A DNA stretch of 64,000 nt from Bradyrhizobium lablabi (GTDB lineage Bacteria; Pseudomonadota; Alphaproteobacteria; Rhizobiales; Xanthobacteraceae). The position numbers were made by a program, and so were the translations under genes. The stretch spans positions 1 through 64,000 of the forward strand of contig NZ_JAFCJK010000009.1 in NCBI RefSeq assembly GCF_018131005.1. The letters run 5' to 3'. Position 1 is the stretch's first letter; the number at the start of each line of letters is the position of its first letter. The notes under the pieces were generated by a model, which was not told the DNA's origin, searched no databases, and worked only from the letters and a program-made list of their open reading frames with translations. Below are positions 34,136 to 42,711 of the stretch, piece by piece.

Positions 34136-34749
34136 TTCGACAATTCCTTCAGGCCGAGCCGGATCAATTGCGCGGTCTCGGCCTTCTCGCCGGCGCTGCG
34201 CGAGGCGGCGGCAATCGCAGCAGCGGCCTGCGGCTGGCCGTAGCCGAGATTGACCAGCGCGGAGATCGCGTCCGTCACCGGACGCGGGGCGCGGTTGTTG
34301 TCGATCGCGCCGGAGAGCTGCACCACGGCGGGATCGACGGTGGCAAAGCCGGGCGCCTTGTCCTTCAATTCGCTGACGATGCGTTCGGCGACCTTCGGAC
34401 CAACGCCCGGCGTGCGGGCGACCGCCGCCTTGTCGCGCAGCGCAATCGCGTTCGCAAGGTCGGTCGGCGGCAGTGTGCCTAGCACCGCAAGCGCGACCTT
34501 GGCGCCGACGCCCTGTACGGTCTGCAGCAGGCGAAACCACTCGCGCTCGTGATCGGAGCGGAAGCCGAACAGTTTGATCTGGTCCTCGCGGACATAGGTT
34601 TCGATCGACAGCACGGCGGCCCCGCCCGGCGACGGCAGCGCCTGCAGCGTGCGGCCGGCGCAATGCACCTGATAACCCACGCCGCCGACGTCGAGGATCA
34701 CATAGTCCTCGCCGTAAGAATCGATCAGGCCCTTGAGCTTTCCGATCAT
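34132..34749 (-). CDS. ruvA: Holliday junction DNA-binding protein RuvA
   Basis: 205 residues. OB-fold start MIGKLKGLIDSYGEDYVILD, two helix-hairpin-helix units (LLQTVQGVGAKVALAVL and ARTPGVGPKVAERIVSELK) and a C-terminal RuvB-interacting three-helix domain (ISALVNLGYGQPQAAAAIAA). Forms the tetramer that holds the four-way junction. Both ends overlap neighbours by four bases (ATGA with ruvC, GTGA with ruvB), so translation of the trio is coupled. Confidence 0.97.
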   Translation of the reverse strand: MIGKLKGLIDSYGEDYVILDVGGVGYQVHCAGRTLQALPSPGGAAVLSIETYVREDQIKLFGFRSDHEREWFRLLQTVQGVGAKVALAVLGTLPPTDLANAIALRDKAAVARTPGVGPKVAERIVSELKDKAPGFATVDPAVVQLSGAIDNNRAPRPVTDAISALVNLGYGQPQAAAAIAAASRSAGEKAETAQLIRLGLKELSK

Positions 34750-35273
34750 AGGCTCGCAACCCTGAGCCGCAGCGCGGCGCCCTGACGGTGATGGGCATGC
34801 GTGATCGCGATCGCGAGCGCGTCCGCAGCGTCAGCGGATGGCGGTTCGGCCTTCGGCAAGAGGATCTTCAGCATCACCTGAATCTGGTTCTTTTCGGCAT
34901 GTCCGGCGCCGACCACGGTCTTCTTGACCTGGTTCGGCGCGTATTCGGCGACCGATATGCCAAATATCGCGGGCGCCAGCATGGCAACTCCACGCGCCTG
35001 CCCGAGCTTCAGCGTGGCGACGCCATCCTTGTTGACGAAGGTCTGCTCCACCGCAGCTTCCGACGGCTTGAGGTCGCCGAGCACCGCCGCGAGCCCCTCA
35101 TGGATCGCGAGCAGGCGGCTCGCGAGAGGGAGATGGTCTGGCGGCGCGACCGAACCGCAGGCGACATAGACCAGCCGGTTGCCCTCGGTCTCGATCACGC
35201 CCCAGCCGGTGCGGCGGAGGCCCGGATCGATACCGATGATGCGGACAGGGGAGCGAATCGACTGGGATGTCAT
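34746..35273 (-). CDS. ruvC: Holliday junction resolvase RuvC
   Basis: 175 residues from ATG 35273. Catalytic acidic residues are in RIIGIDPGLRRTGWGV (first Asp), AAVEQTFVNKDG (Glu) and the C-terminal SADAADALAIAITHAH (two Asp). It cleaves Holliday junctions symmetrically. An in-frame start at 35312 would lengthen the protein beyond the family norm. Followed by ruvA with an ATGA overlap. Confidence 0.96.
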   Translation of the reverse strand: MTSQSIRSPVRIIGIDPGLRRTGWGVIETEGNRLVYVACGSVAPPDHLPLASRLLAIHEGLAAVLGDLKPSEAAVEQTFVNKDGVATLKLGQARGVAMLAPAIFGISVAEYAPNQVKKTVVGAGHAEKNQIQVMLKILLPKAEPPSADAADALAIAITHAHHRQGAALRLRVASL

Positions 35274-35341
35274 GGGGTAGTGATACCGCCATCGCGCAGT
35301 GAACGAAAACATAAAGAGAACGTCATCCCCTGCCTCAACCA

Positions 35342-35433
35342 GTCATCCCCGTGAAAGCGGAGCCCCAATACGCCGGGATCTCACGTCTCAAATACGGGTC
35401 TCTGGAATCGCCGGAAGGGACGGGCAATGACAG
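35342..35433. repeat. Dispersed palindromic repeat (GTCATCCCCGTGAAAGCGG type)
   Basis: Begins GTCATCCCCGTGAAAGCGG, contains the TCTGGAATCGCCGG block and ends CGGGCAATGAC. This resembles a widespread rhizobial intergenic element that often separates transcription units. Here it lies between yebC and ruvC. Confidence 0.55.
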
Positions 35434-35446
35434 TTGTGCGGCTGGC

Positions 35447-36193
35447 TTACCCGGTCATCTTCGCGATCAGCGTCTCGGACACCTCGAAATTGGCGAACAC
35501 GTTCTGCACGTCGTCGTGTTCGTTGAGCATGTCCATCAGCTTCAACAGCTTTTCGCCGGTCTCGTCGTCGACGGTCACGGTGTTCTGCGGCTTCCAGGTC
35601 AATGCCGCCTTGCGCGGCTCGCCGAACTTCGCCTCCAGGGCCTTGGCGACCTCGCGGAACGTCTCCTGAGAGGCGTAGACCTCGTGGCCGGCTTCGCTCG
35701 ACTGCACGTCATCGGCGCCGGCCTCGATCGCGGCGTCCAGCATCGCGTCGTCGGAGGCAACGCCTGAATCATATTCAATGATGCCGGTGCGGTCGAACAG
35801 GAAGGCGACCGACCCGCTTTCGCCGAGATTGCCGCCCGACTTCGTGAAGAAGGAACGGATGTCCGACGCGGCACGGTTGCGGTTGTCGGTCAGCGCCTCG
35901 ACGATCACGGCAACGCCACCGGGGCCGTAGCCCTCGTAGCGGATCTCGTCATAGTTCTCGCCCTCGCTGCCCAAGGCCTTCTTGATTGCGCGCTCGATGT
36001 TGTCCTTGGGCATGTTCTCGGCGCGCGCCGCGACCACGGCAGCACGCAGCCGCGGATTCATCGCCGGATCCGGGGTTCCGAGCTTGGCCGCCACCGTGAT
36101 TTCGCGGGCAAGCTTGCCGAAAAGCTTCGACTTCTGGGCATCCTGCCGGCCCTTCCGATGCATGATGTTCTTGAATTGGGAATGGCCGGCCAT
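35447..36193 (-). CDS. yebC: YebC/PmpR family regulatory protein
   Basis: 248 residues from ATG 36193 (MAGHSQFKNIMHRKGRQDAQ), the canonical start. Conserved blocks KLAREITVAAKLGTPDPAMN, MPKDNIERAIKKALGSEG, RYEGYGPGGVAVIVEALTDN and NKNR-like NRAASDIRSFFTKSGGNLGE. Long annotated as a DNA-binding regulator; family members have recently been linked to relief of ribosome stalling. Adjacent to ruvC, as is typical. Confidence 0.95.
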   Translation of the reverse strand: MAGHSQFKNIMHRKGRQDAQKSKLFGKLAREITVAAKLGTPDPAMNPRLRAAVVAARAENMPKDNIERAIKKALGSEGENYDEIRYEGYGPGGVAVIVEALTDNRNRAASDIRSFFTKSGGNLGESGSVAFLFDRTGIIEYDSGVASDDAMLDAAIEAGADDVQSSEAGHEVYASQETFREVAKALEAKFGEPRKAALTWKPQNTVTVDDETGEKLLKLMDMLNEHDDVQNVFANFEVSETLIAKMTG

Positions 36194-36402
36194 GCGAGTC
36201 TCTTGGAAGCGGAGGTCAGATGGGTTGAAAACGCGGCTTATAGGCCCGTCGCGGGCCAAAATCAAAGATCGGCGAGCATTGCGCTCAAGCCAGCGGTATC
36301 GCGTGCTGGAATAAGAGGCAGTTGTTAACCCTGACTTCATGCCCGGATGCGAGGATTGCGCTGTCCTATCCTGACGTCCAAGAGTTTCCCAAGAGCAGCC
36401 CA

Positions 36403-38163
36403 ATGGCTTTCGGTTTGTTTCGCAAGCGAGGACCGGAGCCGGTTGCACCTGTCCTCGAACCAAGGGTTCCCGTGGCGGCACCGGCGTCCGTCGCTCCCGC
36501 CTCCGCTGAAAGCGATTCGGCCAGGGAAATCCTGGAGCTTCTCGAGCTCGAGCTCGGCGCGATGATCCGCCAGCTCGAACGCGCTGCCGGTTCGGTGGCC
36601 GACGGGGCCGAGGCGACCGCGATGACGCTCGCCACGATTCGCGCGCGCACTGACGCCCTCACCGGCCGCACCAGCGCCGCCCAGACCACCGCGACGACCT
36701 TCTCGGAGGCCGCCGATCGGTTCACCCATTCCGCCGAAGGGATCGGCCAGCAGGTGCGGAGCGCAAGCCAGCTTGCCGACGATGCCGCAGCCGCTGCCCG
36801 TGAGGCCACCGCCAATGTCGATCGCCTGCGCGAATCCTCGGCCGCGATCGGCAACGTCGTCAACCTGATCGCGCAGATCGCGCGGCAGACCACGCTGCTT
36901 GCGCTGAACTCGACGATCGAGGCGGCGCGTGCCGGCGCCGCCGGCAAGGGATTTGCCGTCGTCGCAACCGAGGTCAAGGCGCTGGCGGTCCAGACCCAGA
37001 ACGCCACCGAGGAGATCACGCGGAAGATCGAGGCGTTGCAAAAGGATGCGACGGGGTCGGCCGACGCCGTCCATCGCATCTCGCAGGCGATCGAGGCGAT
37101 CCGACCCGTGTTCGAGCACGTCAACGGCGCGGTCGCCGAGCAGAACCAGATCACTGGCGAAATGGGACAGAACGCGGCCTCCGCCTCTCATTTCATCGCC
37201 TCGGTCGGCGACAGCGCCGGCGAAATCGACAGCGCGACGAGGCAAGCCGAGGCGCATGGCGACGATGTCGCCAAGGCCGGCAAGGCGGTGACGGCCTTCG
37301 CCAAGAAGCTCAGGGCGCGCTGCGCGGTGCTGCTGCGGCAGAACGAACGCGGAGATCCGCGCAAGAACGAACGCCTGCCCTGCAGCCTCACGATCGAAAT
37401 CAAGACCGCGCGCGGCGTGATCACGGCGCCGGTCTACGAGATCGCCATGGCCGGCATCCTGATCAGTGGGCCCGATGCCGACAGGCTGCCGATCAACGAG
37501 AGCCTCGAGGCGACGCTGCGGGATGTCGGCGCATGCCGGATCCGCGTCAGTGAGCGCTCCAAGGCGGGCGTGCAGGCGCGCTTCGAGGCCACCAATACCG
37601 CGCTGCGCGACAAGATCGAAGACAGGATGTGGGCGATCCACGAGGAAAACGCCGAGTTCGTCACCCGCGCGATAGAAGCCGGCGCGGCATTGACAGGGAT
37701 CTTCGAGGACGGCATCGCGAGCGGCGCCATCACGATCGAGGACATGTTCGACACCAACTATGTCGAGATCGCAGCCACCAATCCGGTGCAGTACCGCACC
37801 AGGATGCTGGACTGGGCGGAGAGGACGCTCCCGACTTTCCAGGAGGCGTTCCTCGCCAAGGACAAGCGCATGGCGTTCTGCGCCATGGTCGACCAGAACG
37901 GCTATCTGCCGGTACACAACAAGATCTACTCACATCCGCAGCGGCCGGGCGACGTCGCCTACAACACAGCCAACAGCCGCAATCGCCGTATCTTCAACGA
38001 TCCCGCAGGCCTTGCCGCCGGCCGCAACCAGCGCGCCTATCTGATCCAGAGCTATCCGCGCGACATGGGCAACGGCAACACCGTGATGATGCGCGAGATC
38101 GACGTCCCGGTCCGCGTGCGGGGACGGCACTGGGGCGGCTTCCGGACCGCCTACCGGCTCTGA
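36403..38163 (+). CDS. Soluble methyl-accepting chemotaxis protein with PilZ domain
   Basis: 586 residues with no transmembrane segment, so cytoplasmic. Order: short N-terminus beginning MAFGLFRKRGPEP, MCP signalling coiled coil ~45-325 with the kinase-contact tip NLIAQIARQTTLLALNSTIE and GKGFAVVATEVKALAVQTQN, then a PilZ domain ~345-430 (RKNERLPCSLTIEI containing the RxxxR-like element), then a ~140-residue C-terminal domain (FDTNYVEIAATNPVQYRTRM, HNKIYSHPQRPGDVAYNTAN, MREIDVPVRVRGRHWGGFRT) frequent at the end of alphaproteobacterial receptors. PilZ suggests that cyclic-di-GMP adjusts signalling to CheA. The start ATG 36403 gives MAFGLFRKR; no chemotaxis operon lies nearby. Confidence 0.9.
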   Translation: MAFGLFRKRGPEPVAPVLEPRVPVAAPASVAPASAESDSAREILELLELELGAMIRQLERAAGSVADGAEATAMTLATIRARTDALTGRTSAAQTTATTFSEAADRFTHSAEGIGQQVRSASQLADDAAAAAREATANVDRLRESSAAIGNVVNLIAQIARQTTLLALNSTIEAARAGAAGKGFAVVATEVKALAVQTQNATEEITRKIEALQKDATGSADAVHRISQAIEAIRPVFEHVNGAVAEQNQITGEMGQNAASASHFIASVGDSAGEIDSATRQAEAHGDDVAKAGKAVTAFAKKLRARCAVLLRQNERGDPRKNERLPCSLTIEIKTARGVITAPVYEIAMAGILISGPDADRLPINESLEATLRDVGACRIRVSERSKAGVQARFEATNTALRDKIEDRMWAIHEENAEFVTRAIEAGAALTGIFEDGIASGAITIEDMFDTNYVEIAATNPVQYRTRMLDWAERTLPTFQEAFLAKDKRMAFCAMVDQNGYLPVHNKIYSHPQRPGDVAYNTANSRNRRIFNDPAGLAAGRNQRAYLIQSYPRDMGNGNTVMMREIDVPVRVRGRHWGGFRTAYRL

Positions 38164-38422
38164 CCGGAAATCAAGGCGCGATGAGATTGATCGAAGCTCT
38201 CGATCGCGCGTTCGGCCTCGCCGCACATCAACGAGACCAACGCGCGAAAACTAAGCCAAGCCAAAGTTTGGATTGAGCGCGATCACCTGCTCAATTTGGC
38301 GTGAGCCCAGTGGGTCTCATTCACCGCTTTGAGGGCGTTGAGGTCGGTCGCCGGGTTGCTCTATTACTGGTTGTGGTGGTAAGGCCTTCCCGCCCTCAGT
38401 CAGGGACTGGAAATGCGCTGGA

Positions 38423-38773
38423 ATGCTTAATCCTAATCGCTTGATGGACTTCAACGTCAGACCGCTTTCATTCTGGCGAAGGCAGCCGAACCACCTGATT
38501 GAATTCGAGGTCAAAAGGATATCTCGCGAGATCGGCACAGCGGGATTTGCCGCCAAGTATGGCGGCGGCGTGATTCTGCTGATCAACCGTGAACTAGCTG
38601 AGCACATGATCGACCGACTCGATGTCACGGCCCCGTGCCTGATCGCATTCGAGGCTGAGTTCGGCGGGAGCTCAACCCTTGTCATCAACGAAGAGATGCG
38701 AACAAAGATGCTCGCTGAACTGCGAGCGTTCCTCGATCCATCAGCAAGACCGACCAGCCAGACCGCCCAATGA
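38423..38773 (+). CDS. Hypothetical 116-residue protein
   Basis: I do not recognise this protein. It has no signal peptide or membrane segment. It begins MLNPNRLMDFNVRPLSFWRR and has beta-rich stretches (HLIEFEVKRISREIG, GGGVILLINRELAEHMID, CLIAFEAEFGGSSTLVINEE). Its stop overlaps the start of the acyltransferase gene as ATGA, a strong sign that it is real and coupled to it. Codon use is less GC-biased than in the flanking core genes, suggesting acquired DNA. Confidence 0.6.
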   Translation: MLNPNRLMDFNVRPLSFWRRQPNHLIEFEVKRISREIGTAGFAAKYGGGVILLINRELAEHMIDRLDVTAPCLIAFEAEFGGSSTLVINEEMRTKMLAELRAFLDPSARPTSQTAQ

Positions 38774-39810
38774 TTTTTGATCTCATCCGGGCATCGGCAG
38801 CGCTGATGGTCCTGTTCGGTCACGCCTTCGCGATTTTCCCACAAAGCTTTGGACCACTCGAATGGCCGCAGCAGATCGGCGTCGTCATCTTCTTTCTCTT
38901 ATCCGGATATCTCATCTCGCAGACCTTGCATCGCCGGTTGCTCGATCCGAACTCTACGTTTCTTGACTATGCGATCGACCGTTGGTCCCGGATCTATTCC
39001 GGTTTCTTGCCCGCGCTCCTTCTGGTCGCGATGCTCGACTATTACAGCATCTCGCATTATCCGGGCACCAGCTCCGAAACAGTTGCCAGATTTACGCTTC
39101 CAGAGTTCCTTGCCAACGCTTCTATGTTGCAGGCGCCCGCCGTAATTCTGCCTTTCGGGTCCGCCGCACCATTCTGGACGGTCGCGATTGAGTTCTGGAT
39201 TTATATGTTCGTTGGCTTGCTGGCCTTCGCGATCAGAGATGGCCTCACTGTGCCCGTCATTATCGGCATAGTTCTTTCAGGACTGATCCCGATACAGTCC
39301 CTCACCGAAAACAATGTCGTGCTCGTCCCTTGGCTGCTTGGAGCAGGCAGCGAACAGTTGATCGCCTCCAAAACGATCCGGCTCATACCCAAGTGGGCAT
39401 TCTGGTCTGCGGGGATCGGTTCGCTAATCTGGCTCGCAGTCCAGATTTGGGGGGGGCAACCGATCTACTCCTATCCGGTCTTTTTCCTCTCCGCCGCGAC
39501 CCTCGCCGCGTTCCTGGCGCTTTGGGATCGCACAAAACCCACACCACCGGCCATCCTCAACGACGGCGTCAAATGGTGGGCAGATTGGTCATATTCGCTG
39601 TACCTGTTGCACCATTCGATCCTGATGTTTAGCGCTACCGCCTTCAACGGCACTTATCGAATGCTGGTGGGAATAATCGGATCGATCATCGTCTCAATCG
39701 TTTTCGCAAAATTCACGGAAGCCCACCACAGGAGATTAGCTGCCTATCTCAAAGCGCTGGCTAGGCGTCGATTGTGCCACTCTGTATCCATGTTCCGGGA
39801 GCCCCGCTAG
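38770..39810 (+). CDS. Membrane acyltransferase 3 family (OafA/YrhL-like) protein
   Basis: 346 residues with about ten membrane segments. Family signatures: IRASAALMVLFGHAFAIFPQ (catalytic-His region with RxxA...H), IGVVIFFLLSGYLISQTLHR, YAIDRWSRIYSGFLPALLLV and SYSLYLLHHSILMF. These integral inner-membrane enzymes O-acylate lipopolysaccharide, exopolysaccharide, Nod factors or peptidoglycan. The substrate is not evident. It is translationally coupled to the small hypothetical protein upstream; GC content is lower than in the adjacent genes. Confidence 0.87.
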   Translation: MIFDLIRASAALMVLFGHAFAIFPQSFGPLEWPQQIGVVIFFLLSGYLISQTLHRRLLDPNSTFLDYAIDRWSRIYSGFLPALLLVAMLDYYSISHYPGTSSETVARFTLPEFLANASMLQAPAVILPFGSAAPFWTVAIEFWIYMFVGLLAFAIRDGLTVPVIIGIVLSGLIPIQSLTENNVVLVPWLLGAGSEQLIASKTIRLIPKWAFWSAGIGSLIWLAVQIWGGQPIYSYPVFFLSAATLAAFLALWDRTKPTPPAILNDGVKWWADWSYSLYLLHHSILMFSATAFNGTYRMLVGIIGSIIVSIVFAKFTEAHHRRLAAYLKALARRRLCHSVSMFREPR

Positions 39811-39830
39811 CCACGGCACTCCGGGAAAGG

Positions 39831-40655
39831 CTAGCTGAGCCAGAATGCCGGCGCCGCGGGCGCGAGCCGCCCCCCAACCCGCACCGGTGCAATCTTCACG
39901 GCGAGGCCGGTCGCGTCGTCGGTCTCGACCGCGACGCCGCTCAACGTCGCGGGCCCGGAGGCCGGCTCGAAGCGGCCGGACGGGATTCCTGTAAGGAAGC
40001 GCTGCAGCGGCTCTTCCTTCTGCATCCCGATGACAGAGTCGTAATCGCCCGTCATGCCGGCGTCACTGATATAGGCGGTGCCGCCAGGCAACACCTGGTG
40101 GTCGGCCGTCGGCACATGGGTATGAGTGCCGACCACGAGGCTGACGCGTCCGTCGCAGAAGAAGCCCATGCCTTGCTTCTCGCTGGTCGCTTCACCATGA
40201 AAATCGACCACGATGGCGTCGGCCGCCTCGCGCAACGGACAGGCTTCGACCTCACGCTCCACCGCGCTGAAGGGATCGTTGGACGGCTCCATGAATACCC
40301 GGCCGATCGCGTTGATGACGAGCGCGCGCTTGCCGTTCTTGGTCTCGATCAGCGCGGAGCCGCGGCCGGGCGAATGACGCGGGAAATTCACCGGCCGGAT
40401 CAGGCGTGGCGCGCGGTCGATGAAGACCAGCGCCTCTTTCTGATTCCAGGCGTGGTTGCCGAGCGTGATGGCATCGGCGCCGGCATCGACCAGCTCCTGA
40501 TAGATCGACTCGGTGATGCCGAATCCGCCGGCGGAATTCTCGCCATTGACGATGACGAGATCGAGCGACCAGTCCTTCACCATGCCGGGGAGATGATCTG
40601 AAACGGCGGTACGGCCGGTCCTGCCGACGACGTCACCAACGAAGAGAATGCGCAA
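39831..40655 (-). CDS. YmdB-type metallophosphoesterase (TIGR00282 family)
   Basis: 274 residues if translation starts at TTG 40655, which gives (M)RILFVGDVVGRTGR and has GGAG upstream; no ATG gives this N-terminus. Metal-binding motifs: FVGDVVGR, VNGENSAGGFG, TLGNHAWNQKE, VDFHGEATSEKQG, GTHTHVPTAD. Members act as 2',3'-cyclic-nucleotide phosphodiesterases in Bacillus. It lies 2 bp behind the 5-formyltetrahydrofolate cyclo-ligase gene and is probably co-transcribed. Confidence 0.9.
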   Translation of the reverse strand: MRILFVGDVVGRTGRTAVSDHLPGMVKDWSLDLVIVNGENSAGGFGITESIYQELVDAGADAITLGNHAWNQKEALVFIDRAPRLIRPVNFPRHSPGRGSALIETKNGKRALVINAIGRVFMEPSNDPFSAVEREVEACPLREAADAIVVDFHGEATSEKQGMGFFCDGRVSLVVGTHTHVPTADHQVLPGGTAYISDAGMTGDYDSVIGMQKEEPLQRFLTGIPSGRFEPASGPATLSGVAVETDDATGLAVKIAPVRVGGRLAPAAPAFWLS

Positions 40656-40657
40656 TG

Positions 40658-41236
40658 CTAGGAACTCCGGAAATCGAATGTCTTGCGCTCCGTTAGCACA
40701 TAATCGAGCGCGACGTCGTGCGACAACACCGGGATCGCCTTGGTTTCCTGCACGGCGAAGGCAAGGCCGACGCCGATCACGTGCTTGGCCTTGCGCAGAT
40801 GCGCGAAGGTATAGTCGTAATAGCCGGCGCCATAACCGATACGGTGGCCGATCCGGTCGAACGCCGCGAGCGGGACCAGCATCACGTCCGGATGCACCTC
40901 GGCCGCGGCCGGCGACGGCTCGGGGATTCCGAGTGGCCCGAGCATCAGCCGCTCGTGCGACGACCAGGCGCGGAAGGTCAGCGATTGGCCGCGCGCGTTG
41001 ATGCAAGGCAATGCCAGCCGCGCGCCGTGCCCGACAAGCTTCAGCATCAGTGGCATCGGATCGATCTCGCTGCGGATCGGCGAATAGCCCGAAACGATCA
41101 TGCCCTGCTCAACAGCAAACGGCGTGCCGCGCCTGGCGAGAGCTTCGGCTGCCGCGCTGCGCTGCGCGTCGCTCAGCGCGTCGCGTTTGGCGAGCGCAAG
41201 GGACCGGAGTTCGGCCTTTGATGGGGATGCGTGCAT
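40658..41236 (-). CDS. ygfA: 5-formyltetrahydrofolate cyclo-ligase
   Basis: 192 residues from ATG 41236, with GGAAG six bases upstream. Typical motifs: KAELRSLALAKRDAL at the N-terminus, YSPIRSEIDPMPLM (substrate loop), GPLGIPEPSP, DVMLVPLAAFDRIGHRIGYG and GAGYYDYTFAH (ATP site). It converts 5-formyl-THF to methenyl-THF with ATP. The position directly downstream of the putative 6S RNA repeats the classic ssrS-ygfA arrangement. Confidence 0.95.
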   Translation of the reverse strand: MHASPSKAELRSLALAKRDALSDAQRSAAAEALARRGTPFAVEQGMIVSGYSPIRSEIDPMPLMLKLVGHGARLALPCINARGQSLTFRAWSSHERLMLGPLGIPEPSPAAAEVHPDVMLVPLAAFDRIGHRIGYGAGYYDYTFAHLRKAKHVIGVGLAFAVQETKAIPVLSHDVALDYVLTERKTFDFRSS

Positions 41237-41405
41237 GACCATCTTCCGCTGTCATCGTCTGCCGCAACAGCGGACGATCCGGTATTCCAGAGACGCTTGC
41301 ATTCTTGCGGCCAAGCCGCGGCGTACCGGATACCCCGCACGCGCAAGGGGGCATTGCACTGCAATCGGACCGCCGCAACGCGACGACAAGGCAACAGCAA
41401 AAAAA

Positions 41406-41600
41406 CAGAGTGCGAAGCCGCAGAGGCCGTTGGAGCGCTCGATCCCGGAGTTCCCTACGAAAGTAGGTGGGCACCATATGTCCGGGTCCACGGACCCGGC
41501 CAGGGACAGTTCCCTAAAGGATCGATAAGGCCCCGGGGATATATGGCTCCTGACGCGCGACGCAGCTTCGCGGAGCCAATGTAGCGACGAAGTGGCTTCT
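41406..41600 (-). ncRNA. ssrS: Putative 6S RNA
   Basis: Non-coding, strongly structured segment on the minus strand between zapA and ygfA, the conserved home of 6S RNA. Visible elements: a perfect hairpin CCGGGTCC-AC-GGACCCGG (41482-41499), the small hairpin CCTAC-GAAA-GTAGG (41454-41467), a closing pair between GAAGCC near 41595 and GGCTTC near 41415, and a run of seven T (minus strand) at 41399-41405 as a likely 3' end. 6S RNA is a long bulged duplex that mimics an open promoter and sequesters housekeeping RNA polymerase in stationary phase. Ends are estimates. Confidence 0.65.
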
Positions 41601-41675
41601 CCGCCAGCGGCAAGGCTGCAATGTTGGAGGTTGTGCGCAATCCTCTTCACCTTCCACCGGAGGGGAGGCAGCGCA

Positions 41676-42059
41676 TCACCCAATCGCGATCCCGCCGCCG
41701 ATCGTGCGGTTGAGGACCTGTGTCGTACGCTCGATCCGCTCGGCGGCGGCGTTGAGCGCATTGGAGACGGCTACCTGGGTTGCGCGGGCGCCATCGGCGG
41801 CAGCCGTGCGTGCATTGCTCAGCGCCTCGACCTCGTCCTCGAGTTTGCGAATGCGCGAACCGGCATCGAGCAGTTCGTCGCAGGCGGTGAGCGCCGCCAT
41901 TACCGTAAGCCGCGCATCGCCGATCTCGCCGAACTTGCCGCGCAGGGAATCGATGCGCGTTTCCAGATTCTCGGCGAGCTTGAGCAGGCGTACCTCCTGG
42001 CCCTCCTCGCATGCCATCCGATATTGCCGGCCGTTGATCGTGACGTTGATGTAGCTCAT
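41676..42059 (-). CDS. zapA: Cell division protein ZapA
   Basis: 127 residues. Begins SYINVTINGRQYRMACEEGQ with the ZapA fold, continues LLKLAENLETRIDSLRGKFG and ARLTVMAALTACDELLDAG, followed by a coiled coil. It stabilises FtsZ filaments at the division site. Its start overlaps the DUF4164 stop (ATGA). The tail after ~residue 90 is Ala-rich and helical, longer than in E. coli. Confidence 0.93.
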   Translation of the reverse strand: MSYINVTINGRQYRMACEEGQEVRLLKLAENLETRIDSLRGKFGEIGDARLTVMAALTACDELLDAGSRIRKLEDEVEALSNARTAAADGARATQVAVSNALNAAAERIERTTQVLNRTIGGGIAIG

Positions 42060-42376
42060 TTGCTCTCTCCGCCCTCAAGCACGGCGCGGACCGCGCCTAT
42101 CGCCGCGTCGAGTTTTTCTGCGATCTCGCGATTGGTGCGTTCGAGCTTGCGTGTCTTCACCAGCGAGCCGTCGAGTTCATCGGCAAGCCTGGATCGATCG
42201 GCGCCGAGCGCCTGGATCCGGCTTGCGAGTTCATTTTCGTCGCGATCGGCCTCGCGCCGCCGCTCCACCGAACTCTCCAGCGCGTCAAGCGCCGCCATCA
42301 GCCGTTTGGTGGCGGCGTCGATATCGGCGAGAGGTGCCTCGACGTTGTTAGACCCGTTGGCGGGACGATCACTCAT
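42056..42376 (-). CDS. DUF4164 coiled-coil protein
   Basis: 106 residues, nearly all coiled coil (DIDAATKRLMAALDALESSV, RIQALGADRSRLADEL, RKLERTNREIAEKLDAAIGA). It matches DUF4164 proteins that precede zapA in Rhizobiales, translationally coupled here. A ZapB-like partner role in division is a reasonable guess from the coupling, not established. Confidence 0.85.
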   Translation of the reverse strand: MSDRPANGSNNVEAPLADIDAATKRLMAALDALESSVERRREADRDENELASRIQALGADRSRLADELDGSLVKTRKLERTNREIAEKLDAAIGAVRAVLEGGESK

Positions 42377-42539
42377 GAGACGCGGCGCGGACCCTTCGTA
42401 TCAACCTGCAGGGTAAGCCTGCTGGACAAGCCTGCCGCACGGCAAAACCGGCGTTTCGGCAAGCCCTTAGGGGATGAAATTTACGTGGCAAGCGAGCCCA
42501 GCGCAACGCCACCGCAGAACTATGCACCGATCAATCGAC

Positions 42540-42557
42540 TTGCCCGGTTTTGGGCAA
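42540..42557. other. Terminator-like hairpin in the zapA/tkt intergenic region
   Basis: TTGCCC-GGTTTT-GGGCAA followed by CTTTT on the plus strand, 155 bp before the transketolase start. It could be a weak attenuator or chance. The rest of the 335-base gap (42377-42711) holds no supported gene and presumably contains both divergent promoters. Confidence 0.3.
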
Positions 42558-42711
42558 CTTTTCTCCGTTCCAGCGTGTTTGATCGCCTTGGACTTGGGGA
42601 ATTGAGGTGCTAATCCACCCCGAACCCCGTAAAGGCCCTCACGCGCGCCTCGTGGCTGCCCGCCCCGATGTGTCCTGCAAGCAAGCTCCTCATTTCACGC
42701 GGATTTTCATC

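Noticed and set aside
34136..34798. Upstream extension of the ruvB frame
   Set aside because: Out-of-frame ruvA; the GTG at 34135 gives the canonical RuvB N-terminus.
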